Positions 17,630 through 27,626 of a stretch of 64,000 nucleotides of DNA are shown here, piece by piece. A model generated the notes under the pieces. It worked only from the letters and a program-made list of their open reading frames with translations, searched no databases and was not told where the DNA came from. The translations under genes and the position numbers were made by a program. The number at the start of each line of letters is the position of its first letter. Position 1 is the stretch's first letter. The DNA comes from Bacteroidota bacterium (lineage in GTDB: Bacteria; Bacteroidota; Bacteroidia; Chitinophagales; Chitinophagaceae), in contig JAPLEI010000100.1 of the NCBI GenBank assembly GCA_026391195.1, positions 22,256-86,255 on the forward strand, in the 5' to 3' direction.

Positions 17630-20600
17630 TCAAAAGGAAGCTCTGATTCCAAAGTTTAATTGTAAAGGAGAAGGAAGGGTTCCATAATCAAAACCAAAAG
17701 CACCTACCCCCAAACTTCCGGCGGTATTACCATTCACTGCCGGATCTGCTCCGCTATAGTTGGTAAGCAATACCAAATCGTTGCCTGTAACAAACACACT
17801 CAACAATTTAATTCGCTTCACAAAGGTTTTAGGGAAGGTATAATTCAATGTTACATCCCGTAACCGGAACCAGTTCACATTGCGCTCTATAAAGGCCTCT
17901 TCTGGCATGGTTGAATAGTACTGGTCGTTGAAAGCCGGTATCACTGCAATGGCATTTGGCGTAGGCGTTGCGGAATTCTGCAAGCCGTCGTTCAACACAC
18001 CCGAAATAACCCGCGGGGTATAACGATCTTCCGTTAACTTACTCTTACCAATCCGTGTGAGGTAGGCATTCGTACCATTGAAAATATCACCACCCACTTT
18101 CAAATCCCAAAGCATACTGAGTCTCCAATTACCCCAACGAACAGTGTTGTTCCAACCAAGGGTAAACGCAGGATTGCGATCGCCAGCAACCGTGAAAACA
18201 CCGTTCCCAACTGGCAAACCATTAGAAGGATTAATTAAGATTTGACCAGCATTATTTTTTGCATATCCAAAAGCTGTAATTGAAGTGGTAGGTCCACCAA
18301 ATGTTAAACCACCTCGTGCATTTCCATATAGCCAGGTATCAGAAATATAATACTCGGCAACATTTTTTGGAAGTCCAATTACTTCATTCCACATCCGGTT
18401 AAAGTTGAAACGCATGTTCCAAACCAATCCTTTTTTACGGATTACATCATAGTCAAGGCTTAACTCAATACCCTGATTAAGCGTGCTGGCAGCATTCTGC
18501 GTATTTAAAACGAAACCAGTACCATAACTCAAGCGGAAGGCTTGAATGATTTGACCCGTATTCTTTGTGTTGTAATAAGTAACATCCAGGTTTAACCGAT
18601 TATTAAGCAATCGGAATTCCGTACCCACCTCATACGTGCGTTGTCTTTCGGGTGCCAAATCAGGACTGTTGTTGAAGAATCCGTATGAGAATCCACCACC
18701 ACTGGCAAAATTATTAACGAATACAGATTGCGTTGAATAGGGTGTATTGAGGCGAGCCGTTCCAGCCAGAGAGGTCCGCAGCTTCCAGTAATTAATTAAT
18801 CCATTGGTTTTTAATGAGGGGAAGATATCACTCATAATTAAACTCAAACTTGCACCCGGGTAATTGTACTGTCGATTTTGAACCGGCAGTGTAGAGGCTT
18901 CTTCAAAACGATGGGTGTAACTAAAGAAGGCATAGTTTTTATAACTCACGGCAAATTCACCAAAATAGGCGTTCTGACGAAGAATTTGTTGGTTGTATTC
19001 GCCATAAGCATTCCGTAGCAAACGCAAACGAGTATTTCTGCGCGTAACATTGCTATCCATATAATTGCCAACAATTCCTTGTAAGTCACGATCGGTAACC
19101 AAAACCTGCGTTCCTCCTACTACCGGATCGCCATTGGCATCCCGTGGTGTGCGGTACATTTTCCCATCTGTAGAGTTAACATTATCTATAATATTGGTTC
19201 CTGAAACAGCCCACATGCGGGTTTCATAATTCTGCCACATCGTTCCCACCATCAAACGCAGACTCAGATCTTTGCCAATATTTTTTTTGAAAGTAGAAGT
19301 AATGGTATGATTATAGCCAATGTATTTTCTCCAATATTGGTCTAAGTTACCCCCCGATCCGGCTGAAACGTAGAATGACTGCGGATGATAGAACCAATAA
19401 CCATTTAGATCATAGGTATCATATCCGAAACGGCCAGAGATGGTCCACCATTTGGTAGGATTAATGTTGATTCCCAATGTTGCAGTGATACGGTCGGTTT
19501 GATCGTATGCCCGATTCTTTTTAACGTTGAACAAGGGATTGTCAATTTCTGCATTGGCAGACAAACCAGAATATAGGTCAAGCTTATCGCCGGTTGAAAG
19601 GTCTTCATAATTACGAATATCATTGTTGTTGGGCCAGGATAATAGAGAAAGCAGATAACCTCCCGCACTTCTTAGCACTTTATTATTTTCTGAGCGGATA
19701 TAAGCAAGTGAAGGTATTAATTCAACTTTGTCTTTAAATAATTTAGTGGTATTGCTGATACGCAGATTATAGCGACGGAATGTATTTTCAGGCACTACAC
19801 CCTCCTGATCAAAATAACTGGCAGAAATGCGGAAAACAGATTTTTTAACCCCGAAGTCCATCCCCAAATTGTGCGTTTGTGCACGACCTGTTCGGAAGAA
19901 TTGGTTTTTATTATCATACAGCTGAGTGCCTGCAGCCCAACGAGGACCAAAATAAGAAAATAGGTTAGACGGATTATTATTCTGACCATTGGAATATTCG
20001 TCATTTACCTGAGGCCAACGGGTTACTTTCTGAATACGAAAACTATTGTCGTACTGAATTGCCAGTTTATTATTTTTAGCCTTTTTGGTTGTAATTAAAA
20101 TAGCCCCGGAACTCGCCTGGCTTCCGTATAAAGCAGTAGCCTCAGGCCCTTTTAATATAGTAATGGTTTCAATATCATTCGGATTAATATCTGCAATCCG
20201 ATTCTGATAGTCGTTATTCCGGTTAGGTCTGTCTGATGCAAGCCCAACACCCTGACCTCCACTAGAGGTTTCGTTTACTGTTTGGTTATCAAGAATAACA
20301 CCATCTACTACATACAAGGGTTGGTTACTAAGAGACAATGAATTGAAACCACGAAGCACAACAGAAGAAGATGCACCTGCAACTCCTGAAGTTTGGTCGA
20401 GCGTTAAACCAGCTACACGACCTTGTAATCCGTTCAGGAAGTTCTCACGCTGAGTCTCCTGCAATTCTTCTCCTTTTACCGTTTGGGTCGAATACCCGAG
20501 CGAACGAGGATTTCGCTTAATATCCATGGCAGTTACTACTACCTCTCCCATCGTATTATCCGATACCCCAAGCTTCACATTTATGGATGGAGCAGATCCA

Positions 20601-20860
20601 ACTTTAATGTCTTTGGTGGTATACCCCACATACGAGAACTGTAATATTTCCCCTTCAGAAGCCTGAATAGAAAATTTACCATTGGCATCCGTTTGGGTAA
20701 GTCTTCTTGTTCCCCTGATTTTTACAGTTGCCCCTGCCAGAGGAGATTGATTATCTTCTGCGATGATTGTTCCAGAGACTGTCTTCATCTGTGCCTGCGA
20801 AACGGGCATCCACAGAAAAAACATGGAAATTATCGCTAATAAGAAGCGCGATTTTCTCAT
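17630..20860 (-). CDS. SusC/RagA TonB-linked outer-membrane transporter
   Basis: A 1076-residue TonB-dependent importer. Signal peptide at residues 1-23, a carboxypeptidase-like regulatory domain (TVSGTIIAEDNQSPLAGATV), a short linker with GEVVVTAMDIKR, a plug with DGVILDNQTV and ILKGPEATALYGSQASSGAI, and a 22-strand barrel ending in an aromatic-rich strand (LNFGIRASF). The TonB-box-like linker and plug motif are the usual SusC signatures. It is the first gene of the SusC-SusD-DUF4397 operon, with the terminator after the third gene. The substrate is unknown; the nearest enzyme upstream is a sulfatase on the same strand. Confidence 0.93.
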   Translation of the reverse strand: MRKSRFLLAIISMFFLWMPVSQAQMKTVSGTIIAEDNQSPLAGATVKIRGTRRLTQTDANGKFSIQASEGEILQFSYVGYTTKDIKVGSAPSINVKLGVSDNTMGEVVVTAMDIKRNPRSLGYSTQTVKGEELQETQRENFLNGLQGRVAGLTLDQTSGVAGASSSVVLRGFNSLSLSNQPLYVVDGVILDNQTVNETSSGGQGVGLASDRPNRNNDYQNRIADINPNDIETITILKGPEATALYGSQASSGAILITTKKAKNNKLAIQYDNSFRIQKVTRWPQVNDEYSNGQNNNPSNLFSYFGPRWAAGTQLYDNKNQFFRTGRAQTHNLGMDFGVKKSVFRISASYFDQEGVVPENTFRRYNLRISNTTKLFKDKVELIPSLAYIRSENNKVLRSAGGYLLSLLSWPNNNDIRNYEDLSTGDKLDLYSGLSANAEIDNPLFNVKKNRAYDQTDRITATLGININPTKWWTISGRFGYDTYDLNGYWFYHPQSFYVSAGSGGNLDQYWRKYIGYNHTITSTFKKNIGKDLSLRLMVGTMWQNYETRMWAVSGTNIIDNVNSTDGKMYRTPRDANGDPVVGGTQVLVTDRDLQGIVGNYMDSNVTRRNTRLRLLRNAYGEYNQQILRQNAYFGEFAVSYKNYAFFSYTHRFEEASTLPVQNRQYNYPGASLSLIMSDIFPSLKTNGLINYWKLRTSLAGTARLNTPYSTQSVFVNNFASGGGFSYGFFNNSPDLAPERQRTYEVGTEFRLLNNRLNLDVTYYNTKNTGQIIQAFRLSYGTGFVLNTQNAASTLNQGIELSLDYDVIRKKGLVWNMRFNFNRMWNEVIGLPKNVAEYYISDTWLYGNARGGLTFGGPTTSITAFGYAKNNAGQILINPSNGLPVGNGVFTVAGDRNPAFTLGWNNTVRWGNWRLSMLWDLKVGGDIFNGTNAYLTRIGKSKLTEDRYTPRVISGVLNDGLQNSATPTPNAIAVIPAFNDQYYSTMPEEAFIERNVNWFRLRDVTLNYTFPKTFVKRIKLLSVFVTGNDLVLLTNYSGADPAVNGNTAGSLGVGAFGFDYGTLPSPLQLNFGIRASF

Positions 20861-21282
20861 ATTACCTAATTTTAGTTTGGTTAAATTAACACCGAATCCG
20901 CGTTGCGGACTGAAATGTTAAACATATGCAAAATAGGGAATTTTTTTTAAATACTTTCTTTTTAATGGATGAGCGGAATAAAATAAATACTATTTTATTT
21001 TTATGTGTAAAACGTTATTATTAATTGGATAGCATAATCAAACGAGAGCGTACACCCAATTTCGTATTGTTCTAACTAACAGATGTGCTGCATTTAATTG
21101 CCCCCAGCAGTTGAGTATCAATCACATCATTTGCAATCATTTTTGAGGAGGAGTTAGGGAGCATGCATATACCGGTAAACAATTTCTTGGTTTGGGATAA
21201 TCAGCATCCTACTCGCGACAAATTTCGCTGCCGCAACTGATTGCTAAACAATAACGGCAGCTGTGTAGGACGGCATTAAAAA
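20861..21282. other. 422-base intergenic region with leader hairpin
   Basis: Holds the promoter region of the minus-strand SusC gene. A small hairpin (TCCGC, loop GTT, GCGGA) lies at 20897-20909, directly ahead of the SusC start, and a minus-strand -7-like box (TATTTTGC) lies about 35 bases further upstream. The remainder, to the sulfatase stop at 21283, has no supported gene, and I see no strong terminator for the sulfatase. Confidence 0.5.
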
Positions 21283-22770
21283 CTAATGACTGGTAGCATG
21301 TTCCACCATCAACTCCCACTCTTTCAGCAAAGGATGCTGATGCTCTTTTTTCACAATAGCTTCCATCTTACGGATTATTTTTGGAAAGCGGCTGGCAATA
21401 TCTTCTCGTTCAGCAGGATCCCGCTCTAAATCGAATAACATCCAAGACTGCCCAGGATTTTTTCGGATGTCTTTTTTTACCCCTTTCCATTTCCCCATCC
21501 GAACTGCTAGTTGTCCGCCTGTTTCGGGAAACTCAAAGTATAAAAATGGATGTTGCTGCTGTGCAGCATTGTTTCCCAGTAAAGTAGGCAGCATAGAAAT
21601 GCCATCGGTTGCCGGAATAGTTTGCTGCGTAAGCGCTGCAAAAGTTGCCATCCAATCGTATTGAACCGAAATATGATCCGACACAGCACCCGCAGCAATA
21701 TGTCCGGGCCATCGGGCAATCATGGGTACGCGGATACCCCCTTCGAATAATTCTCCTTTGGTTCCCCGCAATGCACCATTGCTATTGAAAAAAGGCGTAT
21801 TGGCTCCGCCTATATCAAACGTAGCACCGTTATCACTCGAAAAAATTACCAGTGTATTGCTATCTAATTTTCGGTCAGCCAACAGTCCGAGTATTTTACC
21901 CACCTGGGCATCTAAATACGTAATCATAGCCGCATAGGCAGATAGGGGATATCGCTGGGGGGCATAGCCTTTTTGACCATAATAAGAACGCTCCTCAAAA
22001 ACTCCCTCGTATAATTTGCGCAACGAATCGGGTATCTGCAGAGAGAGATGCGGCAAAGTATAGGGTAGATATAGAAAGAAGGGTTCCTTGGCATGCTGCT
22101 CAATAAATCCCATCGCCTTTTCGGTTAGTTTATCGGGGGCATATATTTTCTGCTGATAATACGCAAATGCACTATCGGTAGCAGTTGTACTATCGATGGG
22201 CCGATGAACTTTTATTTCAGTATTACCCAGCATATCTTTTTTGCCATTATCCCATAAATGGGTAGGATAATAATTATGTGCCTGTTTTTGATCGAGGTAG
22301 CCATAGGCAACATCAAAGCCCTGACTATTGGGATTGCCGGAATTATTGTTCATGCCCAATCCCCATTTGCCAATGATAGCCGTAGCATACCCGGCCTGCT
22401 TTAGTAAGTGAGCCATTGTAAAAGTTCCGGCTGGCAAGGGCATTTGTCCTCGCTCGGTAGAATCGGCATAACCACCCAATTCAAAATTACCCCGAATGGC
22501 TGCGTGGCCTGGGTGCTTGCCGGTTAATAACATGCAACGAGAAGGGGCGCATACCGGTGCTCCGGCATAATGTTGCGTAAACCGAATGCCGGCTGCTGCC
22601 AACTGATCGAGATAAGGGGTTTTTATTTTTTGCTGTCCATACGATCCCAATTCGCCATAACCCAAATCATCCGCATATATAAAGACAATGTTAGGCCTAC
22701 GTTGGGCCCATGTAGAATTGACAACAAGCAGGAAAAGGGAAAAAATAATATGAAAACGATAATACTTCAA
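21283..22770 (-). CDS. Arylsulfatase A-like sulfatase (family S1)
   Basis: A 495-residue exported sulfatase. Signal peptide MKYYRFHIIFSLFLLVVNSTWA, then RPNIVFIYADDLGYGELG with the metal-binding DD, and the formylglycine motif CAPSRCMLLTG. IGKWGLGMNN and FSSDNGA hold further metal and sulfate-binding residues. The overall pattern is that of arylsulfatase A / N-acetylgalactosamine-6-sulfatase-like enzymes. It lies between two SusC/SusD systems in opposite orientations: 422 bases upstream of the SusC at 20860 on the same strand, and divergent from the SusC at 23085. With the other sulfatase it indicates use of sulfated glycans. Confidence 0.88.
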   Translation of the reverse strand: MKYYRFHIIFSLFLLVVNSTWAQRRPNIVFIYADDLGYGELGSYGQQKIKTPYLDQLAAAGIRFTQHYAGAPVCAPSRCMLLTGKHPGHAAIRGNFELGGYADSTERGQMPLPAGTFTMAHLLKQAGYATAIIGKWGLGMNNNSGNPNSQGFDVAYGYLDQKQAHNYYPTHLWDNGKKDMLGNTEIKVHRPIDSTTATDSAFAYYQQKIYAPDKLTEKAMGFIEQHAKEPFFLYLPYTLPHLSLQIPDSLRKLYEGVFEERSYYGQKGYAPQRYPLSAYAAMITYLDAQVGKILGLLADRKLDSNTLVIFSSDNGATFDIGGANTPFFNSNGALRGTKGELFEGGIRVPMIARWPGHIAAGAVSDHISVQYDWMATFAALTQQTIPATDGISMLPTLLGNNAAQQQHPFLYFEFPETGGQLAVRMGKWKGVKKDIRKNPGQSWMLFDLERDPAEREDIASRFPKIIRKMEAIVKKEHQHPLLKEWELMVEHATSH

Positions 22771-22993
22771 AGCAGTCCAATATACCCTGAAAGTAATAAA
22801 GTAAATGCGTTTAAATGATTAATCAATATATATTAAAAATAGCATATTCATAAGCCCGTTTTTTCCATACTCGATTGCCGATTGAGTAAAAAAAGAATTT
22901 ATTAACATTTTAAATGAAAATTTTTAAATATTAATTATGTATATTAAATTGATTATCATTATTTTAGGCAGTTTGATTAAATTAATTTATTGA

Positions 22994-23027
22994 TTGACTC
23001 AAAAAAATTTATATTCCTTTAACTTTG
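22994..23027 (+). promoter_or_regulatory. Bacteroidota-type promoter of the second SusC gene
   Basis: TTGAC at 22994-22998 and TAACTTTG at 23020-23027, 21 bases apart, match the -33 and -7 boxes of the Bacteroidota housekeeping sigma factor. Transcription should start about 5-8 bases later, giving a leader of roughly 50 bases that includes the following hairpin. Confidence 0.7.
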
Positions 23028-23030
23028 CGT

Positions 23031-23050
23031 TCCCTATTTTGTTATAGGGA
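23031..23050 (+). promoter_or_regulatory. Leader hairpin ahead of the SusC gene
   Basis: Perfect 7-base arms TCCCTAT and ATAGGGA with a 6-base loop, directly after the -7 box and 35 bases before the start codon. It may protect the 5' end of the mRNA or bind a regulator. Confidence 0.5.
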
Positions 23051-23084
23051 TGTTAACAAAAGGACATTTAACTAAAACTACATT

Positions 23085-26081
23085 ATGAGAAAATTACTCA
23101 CAACACTTTTTTGTGTGTATGCGGTGCTGTTACAAGTAGCAGCCCAAAATCGCACGATTAAAGGAAAAGTTACTGATGCTAATAATTTGCCAGTAGCAAA
23201 TGCTTCAGTAGTTGTAACCGGTGCTACATCCGGAACCACCACCGATGCTGGTGGAAATTTTTCAATCAGTGTTCCTGCAAATGCAAAGTCACTGTCTATT
23301 TCCTCCTTAAATTTTGCCCCACAACAGGTATCCATTGGAGGTAAATCAACGATTGCTGTTTCAATGGCAGCAAAATCCAACGATTTACAAGAAGTGGTAG
23401 TTACTGGTTATGGTACATCTAAAAAATCAGATTTAACCGGATCAGTAACCACTGTGAAAGCTGCAGACATTGAAAACCTGCCTTTTTCTTCAGTTGATAA
23501 GGCCTTACAAGGTAAGGTAGCTGGTTTACAATCGGTGGCCGCTTCCGGACAACCCGGTGCTTCTCAAAATATTATTATCCGTGGAGTTAGTTCCATCAGC
23601 GGTAGTAATAACCCTTTATGGGTAATTGACGGTATTCCTGTGAATATTGGGGATGCCTCTCGCTTGCAGACCACTGCTAACTTATTAAGTACGCTCAATC
23701 CCAATGACATTGAAAGTATCTCTGTTTTAAAAGATGCTGCTTCTCAGTCTATCTACGGAAGCCGCGCTGCCAATGGAGTTATAGTAGTTACTACCAAAAA
23801 AGGTAAGGCCGGTAAAACCAAATTCAGATTCGATACTGAATTAGGTCAATCTAATACCGCTTATACTAACCCAGCTTACCGCCCACTGAATGCCCAGGAA
23901 TATGTAAATATTACTCGCGAAGGTTTGGTGAATTTAGGGGTAGCACAAGCAACCATTGATGCCACCCTGGCTTCATTAGGAAGTACCAGTGGAGTTGATT
24001 ATAACTGGTTAAACAATGTTAGCAGAAATGGTACCCAACAACAGTACAACTTTAGTGCAGATGGCGGTAACGATAAAACAACTTTTTATCTTTCCGGTGG
24101 ACGTTTTATTCAAGAAGGAACTACCATCAACTCGAAATTAACCCGAACCAACTTTAATGTTCGCATTAACAATAAAGCCACCGAACGCATAAATATTGGC
24201 TTTAACCTGAATGGTGGATATGTTAGTCAAAGAGCCCCACTGGCCGGTGGCGCTTTTGGTAATCCGGTTCTTTCTTCTTACTTCTTATTGCCTACTCGTT
24301 CTGCCTATAATACAGATGGCACTTACAATATCACCAATACAGGTGGCTTACACAACACCATCGCTTTAACAGAATGGGATAAGCGGTTTTTGAGACAAAC
24401 CTCTTTAAGAGGTAGCGTGTATGGAGAATATAAGATTTTCGAAAACCTGAAATTCAAAACTAATTTTGGCGTAGATTATAACGTATTGGAAGAAGATCAG
24501 TATAACAACCCATTACATGGTGATGGCGCCGCTTCAAACGGTAGAGCTTTTGCTTATTATACAAGATATTTCAACTGGGTATGGACCAATACCCTCGATT
24601 TGCAACAAAATATCACCAAAAATGGCGACCTGTCTTTGAATGCACAAATTGGTTATGAATCACAAAAATCAAATGGCTACTTTACCTCACTGCAGTCTCA
24701 ACAGTTTCCTCCTACCCTGGCGTTAACCTATCCTGCATCCGGTGCTAGTCCAACAACTGCCACCGCTTCGATTTCAGATTATTCATTTGCTTCTTCGTTT
24801 GCTACAGCAGCCATCAATTTCCAAAACAGATTTGTAATTTCAGGTAGCTTCCGTAGAGACGGTTCTTCTAAATTCAGCTCGAACTTTAAATATGGTAACT
24901 TTTATTCAATAGGAGGTACCTGGAATATTGATCGGGAGAAGTTTATGCAGAACAACCGGTTTTTCACTCAGCTGAAACTCCGTTCTTCTTATGGGGTGAA
25001 TGGTAACAATACTGCCATTGGTAACTACGACGCCTTACCATTATATGGTTATGGCTTTAATTACAACCAATTGCCAGGTAGTGCGCCTTCTAACGTAGGT
25101 AACCCTATTTTATCTTGGGAATTGAATAAGCCATTCAATATCGGCTTAGACATGAGTTTCTTAAAAAGCAGAGTAAGCATCACTGCTGAATACTATACCA
25201 GAACTACTTCCGACCTTTTATTAGGAGTTCCGCTTTCCAGAACTTCCGGATTCAGCACTGCCACCCGGAACATCGGTTCTATGGAAAACAAAGGATTTGA
25301 ACTTACATTAAATGTTATACCAGTTCAAACTAAGAACACTCGTTGGGATATAGATTTCAACTTTGCGAATAATAAAAATCAGGTGTTGAGTTTACCAGAT
25401 GGTAACGACATCGTGAATGGATCTTTCCTAATCAGACAAGGCGTTGCCCTCAACTCTTTCTTCTTAAGAGAGTGGGCTGGTGTTGATGCTGCCAACGGAG
25501 ATCCACTTTGGTATGCAGATGACAAAAGAGGTTCAACTACAAATATTTATCCAGGAGTTGCTGCCAGAGTAATTGCAGGTAACGCCCAGCCAAAATATTT
25601 TGGATCATTGGCTACCAGCGTAAACTTTAAAGGGTTCTATCTGCAAGTTTCCTTCTACTACAACTACGGTAATAAAGTGTATGATACCTGGGGAAGCTAT
25701 TACTTAGGATCTGGATTTGGAGCCGTGTATAATAAAGTAGCTCGTCAAATGAATCGTTGGATGAAACCAGGCGATGTTACCGATATTCCTAAATACATCT
25801 ACAACGGTAATAAAAACTTCCAAAGTTCTTCAACCTTCTACTTGAACGATGGCGATTTTGTTCGCTTACGTGAATTACAAGTTGGGTATACGATACCAAA
25901 AGAAGTATTAGCAAAAGCGAAAATTACCAGTGCTAACTTCTATGTGAGAGGAACGAACCTGTTTACTTGGGTAAAAGACAAAAACATACCTTTTGATCCA
26001 GAGCAAGGAACAGGAAGCGCCACTAACTTGAACGTTTTTATTCCGAGAACAGTTACTGTAGGACTTAATATCACTTTTTAA
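23085..26081 (+). CDS. SusC/RagA TonB-linked outer-membrane transporter
   Basis: A 998-residue TonB-dependent importer. Signal peptide at residues 1-20 (MRKLLTTLFCVYAVLLQVAA), a carboxypeptidase-like regulatory domain (TIKGKVTDANNLPVANASVV), the linker DLQEVVVTGYGTSKK, a plug with GSNNPLWVIDGIPV and VLKDAASQSIYGSRAANGVI, and the barrel ending in TVTVGLNITF. The VVVTGYGT segment is the most typical SusC mark. It is the first gene of a two-gene operon with the SusD gene 28 bases downstream, closed by a strong terminator. The substrate is unknown. Confidence 0.94.
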   Translation: MRKLLTTLFCVYAVLLQVAAQNRTIKGKVTDANNLPVANASVVVTGATSGTTTDAGGNFSISVPANAKSLSISSLNFAPQQVSIGGKSTIAVSMAAKSNDLQEVVVTGYGTSKKSDLTGSVTTVKAADIENLPFSSVDKALQGKVAGLQSVAASGQPGASQNIIIRGVSSISGSNNPLWVIDGIPVNIGDASRLQTTANLLSTLNPNDIESISVLKDAASQSIYGSRAANGVIVVTTKKGKAGKTKFRFDTELGQSNTAYTNPAYRPLNAQEYVNITREGLVNLGVAQATIDATLASLGSTSGVDYNWLNNVSRNGTQQQYNFSADGGNDKTTFYLSGGRFIQEGTTINSKLTRTNFNVRINNKATERINIGFNLNGGYVSQRAPLAGGAFGNPVLSSYFLLPTRSAYNTDGTYNITNTGGLHNTIALTEWDKRFLRQTSLRGSVYGEYKIFENLKFKTNFGVDYNVLEEDQYNNPLHGDGAASNGRAFAYYTRYFNWVWTNTLDLQQNITKNGDLSLNAQIGYESQKSNGYFTSLQSQQFPPTLALTYPASGASPTTATASISDYSFASSFATAAINFQNRFVISGSFRRDGSSKFSSNFKYGNFYSIGGTWNIDREKFMQNNRFFTQLKLRSSYGVNGNNTAIGNYDALPLYGYGFNYNQLPGSAPSNVGNPILSWELNKPFNIGLDMSFLKSRVSITAEYYTRTTSDLLLGVPLSRTSGFSTATRNIGSMENKGFELTLNVIPVQTKNTRWDIDFNFANNKNQVLSLPDGNDIVNGSFLIRQGVALNSFFLREWAGVDAANGDPLWYADDKRGSTTNIYPGVAARVIAGNAQPKYFGSLATSVNFKGFYLQVSFYYNYGNKVYDTWGSYYLGSGFGAVYNKVARQMNRWMKPGDVTDIPKYIYNGNKNFQSSSTFYLNDGDFVRLRELQVGYTIPKEVLAKAKITSANFYVRGTNLFTWVKDKNIPFDPEQGTGSATNLNVFIPRTVTVGLNITF

Positions 26082-26109
26082 TTAATACAGATAACTTAAA
26101 TAATTATAT

Positions 26110-27519
26110 ATGAAACATAACATAACCACTAAACTGTTACCCATTGTAATATTACTGGTAACAATGGCCTCCTGTAGTAAGAGTTTTGTTGAATTAACTC
26201 CTCCCACTTCTCTTACCCCTTCACAGGCTTTATCAACTGAAGCGGATTTGCTGGTTGCTCTTCGGGGTGCCTATGCCGGTTTGCGCGGAGTTGATTTTTA
26301 CGGAAGATCTATCCCAGTAATGGGTGATATCATGGCCGACAATGCGTATCAATCTGCATTGAACACCAACCGATATACTTTCTTCAACGACTACAGCACC
26401 ACCAAGGGCTGTACCGCCGGAGACGGAAATGTATTGGGAATGTGGACTTCTGGATACAGCACTATTCTGCGTGCGAATAATATTATCAATTCGAGCTTAG
26501 CTGCTAATGCAAATATTGATCAATATAAAGGAGAAGCATATGCTATTAGAGCATTGTGCTATTTCACACTGGTACGTAATTTCGCTACTCCGTATGCTGA
26601 CAATCCTGCTGCTTTAGGTGTTCCTATAGTCACTACCTATAACCCAGATTTAAAGCCCGGCAGAAGCAAAGTATCTGAAGTATATGCTCTGATGATAGAC
26701 GACTTAAACAAGGCGTATACCTTGATGACTAAATACTCAAACTCTTCTCAATTCAGCAAATACGCTGCCAAAGGTCTTCAGGCAAAAATATACCTGAATA
26801 TGGGAGATAAAACCAATGCAAAAGCAGCCGCACTGGATGTGATTAACAATGGTGGATTTACCCTGGTTACTCCAACTACCCACGCTGCCTATTGGGCAAG
26901 TGCAACCGTTAGAACAGATAAGTTAGAAACCCTGTTTGAGGTTTCTTCTGATGCGGTTGCTAACCTGGCATTTGATGCTCTTAGCTACCTGTATAGCCAG
27001 GCAGGAAACTACGGAGACTTGCTTTGTGCAGATGATTTGTACAATTCTTTTGATGCAACCGATGCTAGAAAAGCACTTTATTTTCCAACAACCCGTGCAG
27101 GAGTTCCTGTATTTGGTGTTAATAAATATCCTGTTATTTCCGGCGACCTGAGCGATACGAAAGTATTACGCCTAAGTGAACTGTATTTAATCGCTTCTGA
27201 AGCTTCTTTGCCAGCAAATGAAGGAGATGCATTAACGTATGTTAATTTTCTAACTTTCAGAAGAGGCGCAAATACAATTACTTCCTCAGGAACTCAGTTG
27301 TTCGAAGATGTTATCAAAGAAAGAAGAAAAGAACTGGCATTTGAAGGAGATCGCTTCCACGATTACCAGCGCTTGAAAAGAGATATCACTCGCTCTACTA
27401 ACTATCCGGCTACTTCCAGAAGTATCCCTTACTCTACTTTTAGAAGATTACTTCCAATTCCACAAACAGAAGTGGATGCAAATCCTACGATAAAAGCACA
27501 GCAAAATCCTGGCTATTAA
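26110..27519 (+). CDS. SusD/RagB-like nutrient-binding lipoprotein
   Basis: A 469-residue lipoprotein partner of the SusC just upstream. Lipoprotein signal MKHNITTKLLPIVILLVTMASC, then an N-terminal TPR region (LRGAYAGLRGVDFY, GEAYAIRALCYFTLVR) and the C-terminal RagB region with VLRLSELYLIASEA, IKERRKELAFEGDRFHDYQR and the closing LLPIPQTEVDANP. These are classical SusD landmarks. It probably forms the lid over the SusC barrel and binds the glycan at the cell surface. Confidence 0.93.
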   Translation: MKHNITTKLLPIVILLVTMASCSKSFVELTPPTSLTPSQALSTEADLLVALRGAYAGLRGVDFYGRSIPVMGDIMADNAYQSALNTNRYTFFNDYSTTKGCTAGDGNVLGMWTSGYSTILRANNIINSSLAANANIDQYKGEAYAIRALCYFTLVRNFATPYADNPAALGVPIVTTYNPDLKPGRSKVSEVYALMIDDLNKAYTLMTKYSNSSQFSKYAAKGLQAKIYLNMGDKTNAKAAALDVINNGGFTLVTPTTHAAYWASATVRTDKLETLFEVSSDAVANLAFDALSYLYSQAGNYGDLLCADDLYNSFDATDARKALYFPTTRAGVPVFGVNKYPVISGDLSDTKVLRLSELYLIASEASLPANEGDALTYVNFLTFRRGANTITSSGTQLFEDVIKERRKELAFEGDRFHDYQRLKRDITRSTNYPATSRSIPYSTFRRLLPIPQTEVDANPTIKAQQNPGY

Positions 27520-27539
27520 TCGTTTACTACTTTTTATTA

Positions 27540-27569
27540 AAGGCTGCCCACTGGGCAGCCTTTTTTTTG
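27540..27569 (+). terminator. Rho-independent terminator of the second SusCD operon
   Basis: AGGCTGCCCA, two bases, then GGGCAGCCT followed by eight T. It lies 21 bases after the SusD stop and isolates the operon from the next gene. Confidence 0.92.
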
Positions 27570-27626
27570 CGGTTGACTAGCTATAAAAAAAATACTAGCT
27601 TTATAAAAATATTTAATCCGATAGCG

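Larger units (their letters stand above)
22771..23084. other. 314-base AT-rich divergent promoter region
   Basis: Lies between the divergent sulfatase and SusC genes. Apart from the promoter and leader hairpin given separately it is very AT-rich and holds no supported gene. Confidence 0.6.

Noticed and set aside
21061-21282. Possible gene remnant behind the sulfatase gene
   Set aside because: No frame over 40 codons with protein-like content on either strand.
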